Under the pieces are notes generated by a model. The model did not search any database. It saw nothing but the letters and a program-made list of their open reading frames with translations, and had not been told where the DNA came from. A DNA stretch of 64,000 nt from Tropicimonas sp. IMCC34043 (GTDB lineage: Bacteria; Pseudomonadota; Alphaproteobacteria; Rhodobacterales; Rhodobacteraceae), in contig NZ_QMEK01000001.1 in assembly GCF_003390845.1 (NCBI RefSeq), positions 806,001 to 870,000 on the forward strand. The letters are read 5' to 3'. The position numbers were made by a program, and so were the translations under genes. Below, piece by piece: positions 42,471 to 51,747 of this stretch (position 1 is the stretch's first letter; every line of letters starts with the position of its first letter).

Positions 42471-44390
42471 TCACGCCACCGTCTTCGGGACGGTTTCGGC
42501 GCGGGTGGCCTGCTCCTCTTCCTCCATCACAGAGACAAACGCGGTTTCGAGTTCCTTGTTCAGTTCTCGGGCCCGCGCCATGTAGGCGGCGTTCTGCCGC
42601 AGTGGCAGGTTCGGTTTCCAGAGCGGCGCAAGCTCGCGCATCGTCATCCGGTCGTGCTTATAGAAAGCATGTTCGATCTCGCTTGCCTCGAATTCTGAAA
42701 AATCCATGTTTTCCAGAACATACCGGGCGGCACGAAGGGATGAGTCGAACATCTCGCGGACGATGTCGTCGGCCCCTGCCTGGAACAGTTCATAGACATG
42801 CACCCGGTCATGGGCGCGGGCGACGATATGCAGGTCGGGCCGCTGAGAGCGGGCATATTTGACCAGCCGGGTGGTGGCATGGGGGTCGTCGAGCGCCGCG
42901 ACCAGCACGCGCGCCTCCTTCAGCCCGGCTGCATGCAGAAGCACCGGCCGCGTCGGATCACCATAGAATGCCTTGAACCCGAACTGGCGCATCAATTCGA
43001 CCGCCGCCAGATCGTGGTCGAGCACGGTCGGCTTCACCCCGCCCATTTGCAGCATCCTGTTGACGATCTGCCCGAACCGGCCGATCCCGGCGATGATGAC
43101 CGGGCCCGTGTGGTCGATCTGATCCGGGCTGTGGGTGTCGGTGGCGTCCTTGTGTTCGCCGATCCGGTGGGCAAGCCAGTCGTACAGAATGAACAGCAGC
43201 GGGGTCAGCAGCATCGACAGCGCGATCACCAGCAGCATGATCTGGCTGAGCCGGGGCGGCAGCACGTTCTCGACCCGCGCGAAGGACGTCATCACGAAAC
43301 CGAATTCGCCGGCCTGCGCAAGCCCGAGGGTGAACAGCCATTTGTCGCGCCGCTTGAGCCTGAAGGTGCGGGCCAGAAGATAGAGAACGCCGCCCTTGAT
43401 CAGCACCAGTGCCAGCGTCACCCCGACCACGATGCCGGCATTGTCCGCCATCACCTGAAAATCGATCCCGGCCCCGACGGTCATGAAGAACAGGCCGAGC
43501 AGCAGGCCCTTGAAGGGTTCGATATTGGCCTCGAGCTCGTGGCGGAACTCCGACGAGGCCAGCACGACGCCGGCAAGGAAGGCGCCAAGCGCGGGCGACA
43601 GCCCGATCATCGTCATCAGAAGCGCGATCGAGATCACGATCAGCAGGGCCGCGGCGGTGTGGATCTCGCGCAGCTTGGCCATATGAATGTACCGGAAGAT
43701 CGGCCGCGACAGATAGGTTCCGGCGAGGATCACCGCGACGATGGTCGACAGGATGACCAGAGTCGCCTGCCAGCCCGGCAGGCCGTGGATCAGCGTGGCA
43801 GGGGCATGCGCCTCGGCCGCCCCGGCGATTGGCGAGCTGCGCACAATCGCCCCCGAGGCGTCCAGATAGGGCGCCGCGGGCAGCGCCAGCAGCGGCATCA
43901 GCGCCAGCATCGGGATCACGGCGATGTCCTGGGTCAGCAGAACCGAGAACGTCGCCTTGCCGCCCGTGGTCCGCATCAGCCCCTTTTCCGACAGCGTCTG
44001 CAGCACGATTGCTGTCGAGGACAGCGACAGGATCATCCCCAGGACCAGCGCGACGTTGAAGGTCTGGCCGAAGGCAAAGGCCAAACCCGTCACCGCGGCC
44101 GTCGTCAGTGCGATCTGCATGCCGCCGAGCCCCAGCAGCTTGTCGCGCATCGCCCACAGCACCCGCGGCTCCAGTTCGAGCCCGATCAGGAACAGCATCA
44201 TCACCACGCCGAATTCGCCGTAGTGCTGCAAGGTTTCGGTCTCGGCCCCGATCAGGCCCAGCAGCGGACCGATCGCAATCCCGGCCAGAAGATAGCCCAG
44301 AACCGAGCCGAGCCTGAGCCGCGCGGCAATCGGAACGCCCACCACGGCTGCCACCAACAGCAACGTCGCCTGGTCGAAGAATCCTTCCAT
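42471..44390 (-). CDS. KefB/KefC-type cation:proton antiporter (CPA2)
   Basis: A 639-residue inner-membrane antiporter. The N-terminal two thirds (to about residue 400) hold 12-13 helices with the CPA2 signature LFLIGLELEPRVLW and LTQDIAVIPMLALMPLL. The C-terminal third is a cytoplasmic TrkA-N (RCK) nucleotide-binding domain starting IIAGIGRFGQIVNRML with the GDPTRPVLL motif. Like Kef proteins, it probably exports K+ (or another cation) in exchange for protons and may be gated by nucleotide or glutathione adducts. AGAGGA precedes the ATG at 44390. Confidence 0.92.
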   Translation of the reverse strand: MEGFFDQATLLLVAAVVGVPIAARLRLGSVLGYLLAGIAIGPLLGLIGAETETLQHYGEFGVVMMLFLIGLELEPRVLWAMRDKLLGLGGMQIALTTAAVTGLAFAFGQTFNVALVLGMILSLSSTAIVLQTLSEKGLMRTTGGKATFSVLLTQDIAVIPMLALMPLLALPAAPYLDASGAIVRSSPIAGAAEAHAPATLIHGLPGWQATLVILSTIVAVILAGTYLSRPIFRYIHMAKLREIHTAAALLIVISIALLMTMIGLSPALGAFLAGVVLASSEFRHELEANIEPFKGLLLGLFFMTVGAGIDFQVMADNAGIVVGVTLALVLIKGGVLYLLARTFRLKRRDKWLFTLGLAQAGEFGFVMTSFARVENVLPPRLSQIMLLVIALSMLLTPLLFILYDWLAHRIGEHKDATDTHSPDQIDHTGPVIIAGIGRFGQIVNRMLQMGGVKPTVLDHDLAAVELMRQFGFKAFYGDPTRPVLLHAAGLKEARVLVAALDDPHATTRLVKYARSQRPDLHIVARAHDRVHVYELFQAGADDIVREMFDSSLRAARYVLENMDFSEFEASEIEHAFYKHDRMTMRELAPLWKPNLPLRQNAAYMARARELNKELETAFVSVMEEEEQATRAETVPKTVA

Positions 44391-44589
44391 TGCCCGTCCT
44401 CTGCCCGTCGCGGCGGGGCCTGCGTCCGCTTTGTCGTCCGACTTTCCGTCGCCGGGCGGGGCCGGCGCGCTCAAGGCGATCCAGATTCTCCTACCCGCTT
44501 GCCGGGGCCGATGTCCACGCACAGGACGGGCAATCATCGACAGGCCAGGGGCCGTGACGGTCGCGGCGGCGCCATTGGGGTCTGGCGGC

Positions 44590-47553
44590 CTAGCCCTTGG
44601 GCATGTTCAGCGTGACGTTCCGCCCGCTCTTGGAATAGATCAACTCGCTGTCGCCGATTGCGGCGACCCGGCCGCCGTCGATCCTGTCGCCGATCTTGAC
44701 CTTGATGTATTTGCCCGAGGGCAGGCGGACCAGCGCCCGCCGGTCGTTCGATCCGCCGTAGACGCCAATCAGCGCCACCTTGTTCAACGCAATCGCGTTG
44801 TTCAGCGTCGCCCGCCGCGCCACCGAGGCCGAGGTCGGGACGGCAGGCGAAACCCGCTGGGCGCGCGAGACCGCCGGCCCCTTCGATTCGCCCTCGTCAT
44901 CGGACAGTTCCTCGGCGGTTGCTGTCGATGCCGCGGCTGCTGCGGCGACCTTTTTCTGTCGCGCCAGTTCGGCTGCCGCCTTCGCCTCGGCGTCGGCCTG
45001 CGCCCTGGCGGCGGCCTCTGCGGCTTTTGCCTCGCGGCGTTCGTCGCGCTCGTTCAGCCGCTCGGCCCGGTCGGCCAGTTGCGCCATGTTCGACGGACGA
45101 TCCTGCGGCACCGGCGAGACAGGGATCGCGCGCCGTGTGGCACCGGCGAGGTCGGCGGCAAGGGCCTCCTTCTGGGCGGCCACGGCTGCCGCAAGCGACG
45201 CCGCGGCCAGTTTCTGCGGGTTCGGCACCGGAGCTGCCGCCTGGCGCACGGCATCGTCGGTCGCGAGCCTGTCAATGGCCGCAGCCGAGGCCGCATCGGC
45301 CGCTCTCTGGGCCTGTTCGGTGGCGTCGCTCTGCGTCTTGCTCAGGGCGGCGGCGGTTTCCTGGATCGACGGCGGCCGGACCTTGGGCCGCAGCTGCGCC
45401 AGCTCGACCTTGGTCAGTCCGCCCAGCACCGCCTTCTCGTTGGTTTCGACCAGATCTCCGGGCCGACCCTTGGGCCGGATACCGGCAAGCGGATCGTCCG
45501 CCTTGCCGACAAGGGGCGTCTCCTCGGGTTGCAGCGATTGCGGCCGGGCGGGGGGCACCACCACCGGCGCGCCGCTGTAGATCCGGATCCCGTCGGGCGT
45601 CACGCTGCCCGCCTCGGTCGGAACGACACGTCCGTCGGGGCCGAGCGCGGGTTTCTGCGCCGGATGCGGCGGAGCGGCGGGGATCCGCGGCCGGCTGTCG
45701 ACCGCCGGCAGGTCGTCGGGCAGCAGGAAGGCGTCGTGTTCGGGCACGTCGGGGTCGATCGAGGCGATATACACATCGTCGATCTGGTCGTCGCCGGGGA
45801 CATAGCCCTGATCGGGCGCACGCTGCCAGATGCCGCTGGTGGCATAGGCGGCCTGGGCCTCGATCGGATTGAGCAATGCCGCCGACGCGTCTTCGGCTGC
45901 CAGCGGCAGGTCGGCCAGCGCCTCGGGGTCGATCCCCTCGTCGGTCGTCGAGGACGCCCCGTATTCGGCCAGATCGGTCACGGTCTGGTCAGCATCCGGG
46001 TCAAAGGCGGGGTCGGCGGACAGCTCCGCGGCCGAGGTTCCGCCCGGCTCGGTCAGTGCGCTGTCCGTGGTCAGATCGCTTTTGCCGTCAAAGACAAGGC
46101 CGCGCAGCGCCCAGACACCAAGGGCAAGGACGATCATGGCGACGGCGGCTGGAATGATCCGGCGCGAAAGGCTTGGACGGCGCGGGGCGCCGCGGGCGCC
46201 GAAGATGGTCAGCGCCTCGGCCTCGCTGCGACGCTCGGCCCGCAGCGTGGCGGCACTTGGGGCGGCGGGGCCGGTGGCCTTGCTTGCAACCTTGGTGTTG
46301 ACCGCGGGTCTTGCGGGGGCCGCGGCGACGGTTTGGGACGCGGCGAAAGTCTGGGCTGCAGCCGCTGCGGAACCGGCGGTCGTGCGCGCGAGGCTGGCAG
46401 ACGGGGTGGGGGGAGAGGAAACCGGAACCGATGCGGCGGCGGGATCCGTCTCGGCGACGGGCATCGTGCTGCCGGGCCGCTGGGCGACCATGGCCGCACC
46501 CTTGACCTTTTCATTGGCCGTCCGGCTCTGAGGGCCGAGCGTCGGCACACCGGGCCGGACCACGGGGCCGGTGGCCGTCACCGGCGGTGCGGCCGACAGC
46601 GGCCGGTCCTGCGACGCCTCGGCGGTGGAAGGCAGCGGCGATCCCCGCCGGATCGAGGCAAAGGTCGGGGTCGGCACAGGGGGCGTGGACCGGGACGGAG
46701 CCTCGGCAGGCGCGCCGTCAAGAAACGGCGCGTCGCCCGCCGGAAGACCCGGCGCCACAGCCGCCGCCGGCACCGGGTCAGGCTCTGGCAAGGGGGGCAG
46801 AGGGGCCGGGGATTCGGCCGCCGCGCCTGCATCGGTTTCAGCGTTGGCGACGTTGCCGGGTCCTGGCGCAATGTGGCCGGGCAGATCGCCGCGGGCGTCA
46901 GAATCCGCGGCAACGGGCGCCTGCATCCCGGAGCCAGAGAGGACCACGTCGGCTTCGGCCGGCCCCGCATCAGTGTCCGGCGCTGCCACCTCCGGTTCGG
47001 GGCCTTCCACGATTGGCTCGGGCTCGGTGCCTTCGTGTTCGACGGCCTCGTCGTCGTCCAGCAGTTCTTCGGCCATCAGGGTCGCGCCGAACCAGGGTTC
47101 GCCCGGATAATCGCCCGGATCGGGGCGGGCGACGAAGGCCACCGGGTTGAACCCATGCTCGCTGGCGAAATCCTCGGCCTCGTCCAGCGTTTCGCGCGCG
47201 ACCGCCGCGACATGAAGCTGGCCATCCAGCCGAACCCAGTCATAGACCAGATCGACCAGCGCATAGGGGGTCGCCCCGTCGAGCGCATCGGCCACCAGCT
47301 GGCCATCGGCGATATCGCCGTCGCCGCCGGCCGGAAGCGTGCTGTAGAGGATCTGGGAATTGGGGACCACGAGTTCGGTGACCAGCGGCGCATCGCCGGC
47401 ATGGGCCAGCCCGAGCGCGCGCAGATCTTCCAATGCAGCCGCAAGATCCTGTGTGTCGAGCCCAATTCGCCCCAATACCTGCCAGCCGCCCGGCGTGCGT
47501 TGCAGCAGGGCGATTTCCTCGTGGCTGAGGGTGAGGGCAAATTTCGGGGTCAT
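44590..47553 (-). CDS. Large single-pass membrane protein with pilus/T2SS-like (PilP/GspC) C-terminus
   Basis: A 987-residue protein of uncertain role. Residues 1-170 form a folded cytoplasmic domain (FALTLSHEEIALLQRTPGGWQVLGRI) with the flavour of GspL/PilM actin-like domains. A long Pro/Ala/Asp/Glu-rich disordered stretch follows to residue 460, then one membrane helix (IIPAAVAMIVLALGVWAL). Another disordered, Ala/Gln/Arg-rich region leads to the last 75 residues (ALIGVYGGSNDRRALVRLPSGKYIKVKIGDRIDGGRV...), which look like a GspC/PilP beta-domain. It may be wrongly called translation initiation factor IF-2 because of its Ala/Lys/Glu-rich region. No secretion operon is near. Confidence 0.7.
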   Translation of the reverse strand: MTPKFALTLSHEEIALLQRTPGGWQVLGRIGLDTQDLAAALEDLRALGLAHAGDAPLVTELVVPNSQILYSTLPAGGDGDIADGQLVADALDGATPYALVDLVYDWVRLDGQLHVAAVARETLDEAEDFASEHGFNPVAFVARPDPGDYPGEPWFGATLMAEELLDDDEAVEHEGTEPEPIVEGPEPEVAAPDTDAGPAEADVVLSGSGMQAPVAADSDARGDLPGHIAPGPGNVANAETDAGAAAESPAPLPPLPEPDPVPAAAVAPGLPAGDAPFLDGAPAEAPSRSTPPVPTPTFASIRRGSPLPSTAEASQDRPLSAAPPVTATGPVVRPGVPTLGPQSRTANEKVKGAAMVAQRPGSTMPVAETDPAAASVPVSSPPTPSASLARTTAGSAAAAAQTFAASQTVAAAPARPAVNTKVASKATGPAAPSAATLRAERRSEAEALTIFGARGAPRRPSLSRRIIPAAVAMIVLALGVWALRGLVFDGKSDLTTDSALTEPGGTSAAELSADPAFDPDADQTVTDLAEYGASSTTDEGIDPEALADLPLAAEDASAALLNPIEAQAAYATSGIWQRAPDQGYVPGDDQIDDVYIASIDPDVPEHDAFLLPDDLPAVDSRPRIPAAPPHPAQKPALGPDGRVVPTEAGSVTPDGIRIYSGAPVVVPPARPQSLQPEETPLVGKADDPLAGIRPKGRPGDLVETNEKAVLGGLTKVELAQLRPKVRPPSIQETAAALSKTQSDATEQAQRAADAASAAAIDRLATDDAVRQAAAPVPNPQKLAAASLAAAVAAQKEALAADLAGATRRAIPVSPVPQDRPSNMAQLADRAERLNERDERREAKAAEAAARAQADAEAKAAAELARQKKVAAAAAASTATAEELSDDEGESKGPAVSRAQRVSPAVPTSASVARRATLNNAIALNKVALIGVYGGSNDRRALVRLPSGKYIKVKIGDRIDGGRVAAIGDSELIYSKSGRNVTLNMPKG

Positions 47554-47696
47554 CGCGGAGTTCCGGTCCCGTTGGGTTGGCCTCGCAGGCCGCCCGTTGA
47601 TATCTTCGTTTCGTATAGCAGCATTTTTCTAAAAGAAACAGAATCGGGCCGGAATGACGAGGCCCCGATCACAGAGACTCCGAAGAGGAAAGCAGG

Positions 47697-48425
47697 ATGC
47701 GAAGAATACCCACGCTGGCCCTGATACTGGCGCTGATCGCCCCGGTCACCGGGGCATCGGCACAGGATGGCGTCGCGCAACAGGACCCGGGCCGGCTGAC
47801 GGTAACCGCCGAGGGCAGGGTCGAGGTCGCGCCCGACATGGCGGTGGTGACGCTTGGCGTTGTGGCCGAGGATCCCGACGCCGAGGTCGCGATTGCCCGG
47901 ATGACAGAGGGCATGGAAGGCGTCATGTCGGTGGTCGAAGCCGCCGGGATCGCGCCGCGCGATGTCCAGACCAGCAGCCTGACGCTGTCGCCGCGCTGGA
48001 GCGAGCGGCGCGATGACGATGCCACGCCGCCAAAGATCGAAAGCTTCGTCGCCTCGATGCAGGTCACGCTGCGGCAGCGCGACCTCGACGGGCTCGGGGC
48101 GCTGCTGGACCAGGTCGTGAAGGGCGGTGCCAACAGCTTCCGCGGTCTCAGCTTTGATCTGCAAGAACCGCAGGAGGCGGAAGATGCGGCGCGTCTGGCC
48201 GCGGTGGCCGAGGCGCGGCGGCGCGCCGAGCTTTATGCCGGGGCGGCGGGGGTGCGGCTTGGCCCGATCCTGACCATCGACGAGATCGGCGGCTCAAGCC
48301 CGATGATGTTCAAGTCCGACATGGCGGAGTTCCGCGGTGCCGCGGCAAGCATTCCCGTCGCCTCGGGCGAGTTGTCGATAAGTTCGACCGTCGCCATCAC
48401 CTGGAGCCTTCTGCCCGCCGAGTGA
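47697..48425 (+). CDS. SIMPL-domain periplasmic/outer-membrane protein
   Basis: A 242-residue protein with a Sec signal peptide (residues 1-23, cleavage after ASAQ) and a SIMPL (DUF541) domain. Landmarks are LTVTAEGRVEVAPDMAVVTLGVVAE, the LTLSPRWSER segment and EARRRAELYAGAAGVRLGPILTIDE. Relatives (Omp28-like, BP26) assemble into ring-shaped oligomers in the envelope and some counter oxidative stress. Function here is unproven. Divergent from the large membrane protein gene. Confidence 0.9.
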   Translation: MRRIPTLALILALIAPVTGASAQDGVAQQDPGRLTVTAEGRVEVAPDMAVVTLGVVAEDPDAEVAIARMTEGMEGVMSVVEAAGIAPRDVQTSSLTLSPRWSERRDDDATPPKIESFVASMQVTLRQRDLDGLGALLDQVVKGGANSFRGLSFDLQEPQEAEDAARLAAVAEARRRAELYAGAAGVRLGPILTIDEIGGSSPMMFKSDMAEFRGAAASIPVASGELSISSTVAITWSLLPAE

Positions 48426-48508
48426 TGACCCTTTGCGGCGCACAAGGCGCGCCGTTCCGGTGCAGATCCGGGGGCCGGGCGATTGTTGCCGGCCCCCGGA
48501 CCCCGCGA

Positions 48509-49801
48509 TCAGGCAGTGGCCTTGGCAAGCCCCTGGTCGAGATCGGCGATGATGTCATCGGCATCCTCGATCCCGATCGAGACGCGCACCATGTTCGGCG
48601 CGGCCCCCGCGGCCACCAGTTGTTCGGGCGACAGCTGGCGGTGGGTGGTCGAGGCCGAGTGGATGATCAGCGACCGCGTGTCGCCAAGGTTGGCCACATG
48701 GCTGAACAGTTCGAGCGAATCGACCAGCTTGACGCAGGCCTCGTAGCCGCCCTTGACCGCAAAGGTGAACAGCGCCCCGGCACCCCTCGGGCAGATCCGG
48801 GCGGCGCGGTCGTGATAGGGCGAGGAGGGCAGACCGGCATAAGTGACCGAGTCGATCCGGGGATCGTTCTCGAGCCATTCCGCAACCTTGACGGCGTTCG
48901 CGACATGTTTCTGCATGCGCAGGCTCAAGGTCTCGATCCCCATCAGCGTATAGTGCGCGCCCTGCGGGTTCATGGTCATGCCGAGATCGCGCAGCCCGAC
49001 CGCGATCGAATGGAAGGTGAAGGCCATCGGCCCCAGCGCCTCGTGGAACTTCAGCCCGTGATAGGCGGGTTCGGGCGCACTGAGCGAGGGGAACTTGTCG
49101 CTGGCCGACCAGTCGAACTTGCCCGAATCGACCACCGCGCCGCCGGTGACGGTGCCGTTGCCGGTCAGGTATTTGGTGGTCGAATGGACGACCAGCGTCG
49201 CACCCATCGCGATCGGGTTGCAGAGGTAGGGCGAGGCCGAGGTGTTGTCGACGATCAACGGCACGCCGGCCGCATCGGCAATCGCGGCAAGCGCGGGGAT
49301 GTCGCTGACATAGCCGCCGGGGTTGGCGATGGTCTCGCAAAAGACCGCCCGCGTGTTGTCGTCGATGGCCGCCGCGACGGCGTCGAGATCGTCGGTGTCG
49401 ACGAACCGTGCCGACCAGCCAAAGCGTTTGATGGTCTGGCTGAACTGGGTGATCGTGCCGCCATAAAGCCGGGTCGAGGCGACGATGTTCAGACCGGGCC
49501 CCATCAGCGGGAACAGCGCCATGATCTGGGCCGCATGCCCGGACGAGCAGCACACAGCGCCCGCGCCACCCTCGAGCGTCGCGATCCGTTCGGCAAGGAC
49601 CGACACCGTCGGGTTGGTCAGGCGGGAATAGATATAGCCCACCTCCTGCAGGTTGAAGAGTGCCGCGGCGTGGTCGGCGTCCCGAAAGACATAGGCGGTG
49701 GTCTGATAGATCGGTGTCTGGCGGGCACCGGTTGCAGGATCGGGGCTGGCCCCCGCATGGATCTGCAGCGTGTCGAATCCGGGTGTGCGGGCGTCGGTCA
49801 T
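48509..49801 (-). CDS. metY: O-acetylhomoserine aminocarboxypropyltransferase (O-acetylhomoserine sulfhydrylase)
   Basis: A 430-residue PLP-dependent Cys/Met-metabolism enzyme. It has DTLQIHAGASPDPATGARQTPIYQTTAYVF, the YIYSRLTNPTVSVLAERIATLEGG block, the PLP Lys in VVHSTTKYLTGNGTVTGG and the ending HRQLSPEQLVAAGAAPNMVRVSIGIED. It uses sulfide (or methanethiol) and O-acetylhomoserine to make homocysteine (or methionine). GGAGGAACG precedes the ATG. Downstream of hisG by 86 bases on the same strand, probably separate. Confidence 0.95.
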   Translation of the reverse strand: MTDARTPGFDTLQIHAGASPDPATGARQTPIYQTTAYVFRDADHAAALFNLQEVGYIYSRLTNPTVSVLAERIATLEGGAGAVCCSSGHAAQIMALFPLMGPGLNIVASTRLYGGTITQFSQTIKRFGWSARFVDTDDLDAVAAAIDDNTRAVFCETIANPGGYVSDIPALAAIADAAGVPLIVDNTSASPYLCNPIAMGATLVVHSTTKYLTGNGTVTGGAVVDSGKFDWSASDKFPSLSAPEPAYHGLKFHEALGPMAFTFHSIAVGLRDLGMTMNPQGAHYTLMGIETLSLRMQKHVANAVKVAEWLENDPRIDSVTYAGLPSSPYHDRAARICPRGAGALFTFAVKGGYEACVKLVDSLELFSHVANLGDTRSLIIHSASTTHRQLSPEQLVAAGAAPNMVRVSIGIEDADDIIADLDQGLAKATA

Positions 49802-49887
49802 GGGGCGTTCCTCCTGTTTCGGCCGGAACCCTAGGGGATGGCAGGGACCGGGACAATGTGTGGAAAAGTTCGAATACGGGCTGCGGC

Positions 49888-50628
49888 TCAGACCCGGGCG
49901 GCGAGACGATTCATGATCTCGGCCAGCGCTGCCCGTTCGGCCGCGCCCCAGGGCGCGCGCAGGGATCGGAACAGCGTTGCCTGGCTGCGGTGGATCATCC
50001 CGTCCGACAGAACCTTCAGGTGGTTTGCGCGCAGCGTCTCGCCAGTCGAGGTGATGTCGGCCACTGCCTCGGCGGTCAGGTTCTTGACCGTGCCCTCGGT
50101 TGCACCCTGACTGTCGACCAGTTGATAATCGGCCACCCCGGCGCCGCGCAGGAATTCCCGCACCAGCCGGTGGTACTTGGTCGCGACCCGCAGCCGGTGG
50201 CCATGGACCTTGCGGAACGCCGCCGCCGCCGCGTCGAGGTCTTCGAGCGTGTCGACGTCGATCCAGCATTTCGGCACTGCGATCACCAGATCGGCCTGCC
50301 CGAATCCCATGGCGGCGACTTCCTTGACCGTGTCGTCCCAGCCCGCGATCCTTTCGCGCACCAGATCGGTGCCGGTGACGCCCAGATGGATCCGCCCCGC
50401 CTCCAGCTCGCGCGGGATCTCGCCTGCGGACAGCAGGACCAGATCGACGCCCTCGATGCCGCCGACGGCGCCTGAATATTCCCGCTCCGACCCGGTGCGG
50501 CGAATGTCGAGCCCGCGTGCCCCGAACCAGTCGAAAGTCTTTTCCATCAGCCGGCCCTTCGAGGGCACGCCAAGTTTCAGCCCGCCGTCGGTTTTGCGCA
50601 GTGCCGCGCTCGTCGTCGTCACGTCCAT
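49888..50628 (-). CDS. hisG: ATP phosphoribosyltransferase, catalytic subunit (short form)
   Basis: A 246-residue short-form HisG that makes phosphoribosyl-ATP, the first step of histidine synthesis. It lacks the C-terminal ACT regulatory domain. It has GVPSKGRLMEKTFDWF, the GVTGTDLVRER block and DSQGATEGTVKNLTAEAVADITSTGETLRAN. The short form needs HisZ, which is the gene just upstream; hisG overlaps the hisZ end by 10 bases, an operon arrangement that ties the two subunits' synthesis. Confidence 0.95.
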   Translation of the reverse strand: MDVTTTSAALRKTDGGLKLGVPSKGRLMEKTFDWFGARGLDIRRTGSEREYSGAVGGIEGVDLVLLSAGEIPRELEAGRIHLGVTGTDLVRERIAGWDDTVKEVAAMGFGQADLVIAVPKCWIDVDTLEDLDAAAAAFRKVHGHRLRVATKYHRLVREFLRGAGVADYQLVDSQGATEGTVKNLTAEAVADITSTGETLRANHLKVLSDGMIHRSQATLFRSLRAPWGAAERAALAEIMNRLAARV

Positions 50629-51746
50629 GTCGCGCCTCCCGCGATCTCTGCGCCAAGCTCCAGCGCCAGCCCGGGCCGGATCATGCCGCCCACCGCCGGG
50701 ATCTCGCGGCCACGGCCGAGGATCCGGGTCAGCGCGTCATAGCGCCCGCCCGAGGCGACGGGGGGCAGGTGTGGCCGCCCCGGCGCATAGAAGCCAAACA
50801 CGAAGCCGTCGTAATATTCCATCGAGGTGCGGCCATAGCTTGCCTCGAACTCCACCCGATCCAGATCGACGCCATGGGCGCGCATCGCGTCGAGCCGCCG
50901 TTCCAGCCGGTCGAGCGCGGGGTCGAGCGCCGCCAGATCGACCGCGATGTCGCGCAGCCGCGCCAGCGCATTCGCCGGCGTCTCGCGGATCGACAGCAGA
51001 TCGTCGATCAGCGCCACCTGACGGGCGGCCAGCGGCGGCGTGCGCGCCTCTTCCTGCAGGGTCTCGATCCGGTGCGCGATCTCGGCCGGCGTGCGCAGCC
51101 CGATCACAGGTCCTGTGGCCGCGATCGCCTGCGCCGGCACCTCTTTGCGCATCCGTTCGAGCAGTGCGGTCCGGCTTGCCGCCACCGGCCGGCGCCCGGC
51201 ATAGCGGTCGAGCAGGGCGCGGAACCGTTTCGGGCGCCAGATGTGGCGCATCAGCGCCGCGCGCCGCGCCGCGGTGGTATCGAGCCCCCTGACAACCGCC
51301 GTCAGAAGCCCCATGTCCCCCATCGCCGCGCGCAGACCGAGCGGCGACATCAGCTCGGCGAAACGGGCAAAGACCTCGGCCTCGGCCGCGGCCGGGTCGG
51401 GGGCGTCAAAGACCTCGAATCCGGCCTGGAAATATTCGTTGGACCGGCCCGGTTCGGCCACTTCCTGGCGGCGGAAGACCTCGCCCGCATAGGTATAGCG
51501 CGCCGGTCCGTTGCCGCGCGCCACATGCATCTGCACCACCGGAACCGTGAAATCGGGGCGCAGCATCTGTTCGCCGCGCAGCGGATCGGCGGTGACATAG
51601 GCGCGCGCGCGAATATCCTCGCCATAAAGGTCAAGCAGCGTGTCGGCAGGTTGCAGCACGTCGGGGTCGACGGCTGTGGCGCCGGCCGCCACAAAGGCCG
51701 CCTTCAGCCTTGCGGCCTCGGCGCGGACCTGATCCTTGCTTGGCAT
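50619..51746 (-). CDS. hisZ: ATP phosphoribosyltransferase regulatory subunit
   Basis: A 375-residue HisZ, a HisRS catalytic-core paralogue without aminoacylation activity. It retains class II motifs as in LRPDFTVPVVQMHVAR and FRRQEVAEPGRSNEYFQAGFE, and ends with YYDGFVFGFYAPGR and SGGRYDALTRILGRGREIPAVGGMI. It binds histidine and regulates the short HisG. It overlaps hisG by 10 bases and starts 1 base from the hisS stop; the three genes form one operon. Confidence 0.94.
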   Translation of the reverse strand: MPSKDQVRAEAARLKAAFVAAGATAVDPDVLQPADTLLDLYGEDIRARAYVTADPLRGEQMLRPDFTVPVVQMHVARGNGPARYTYAGEVFRRQEVAEPGRSNEYFQAGFEVFDAPDPAAAEAEVFARFAELMSPLGLRAAMGDMGLLTAVVRGLDTTAARRAALMRHIWRPKRFRALLDRYAGRRPVAASRTALLERMRKEVPAQAIAATGPVIGLRTPAEIAHRIETLQEEARTPPLAARQVALIDDLLSIRETPANALARLRDIAVDLAALDPALDRLERRLDAMRAHGVDLDRVEFEASYGRTSMEYYDGFVFGFYAPGRPHLPPVASGGRYDALTRILGRGREIPAVGGMIRPGLALELGAEIAGGATWT

Positions 51747-51747
51747 C

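Noticed and set aside
49802-49887. SAM-II riboswitch before metY
   Set aside because: The 86-base gap does not show the SAM-II conserved pseudoknot segments.
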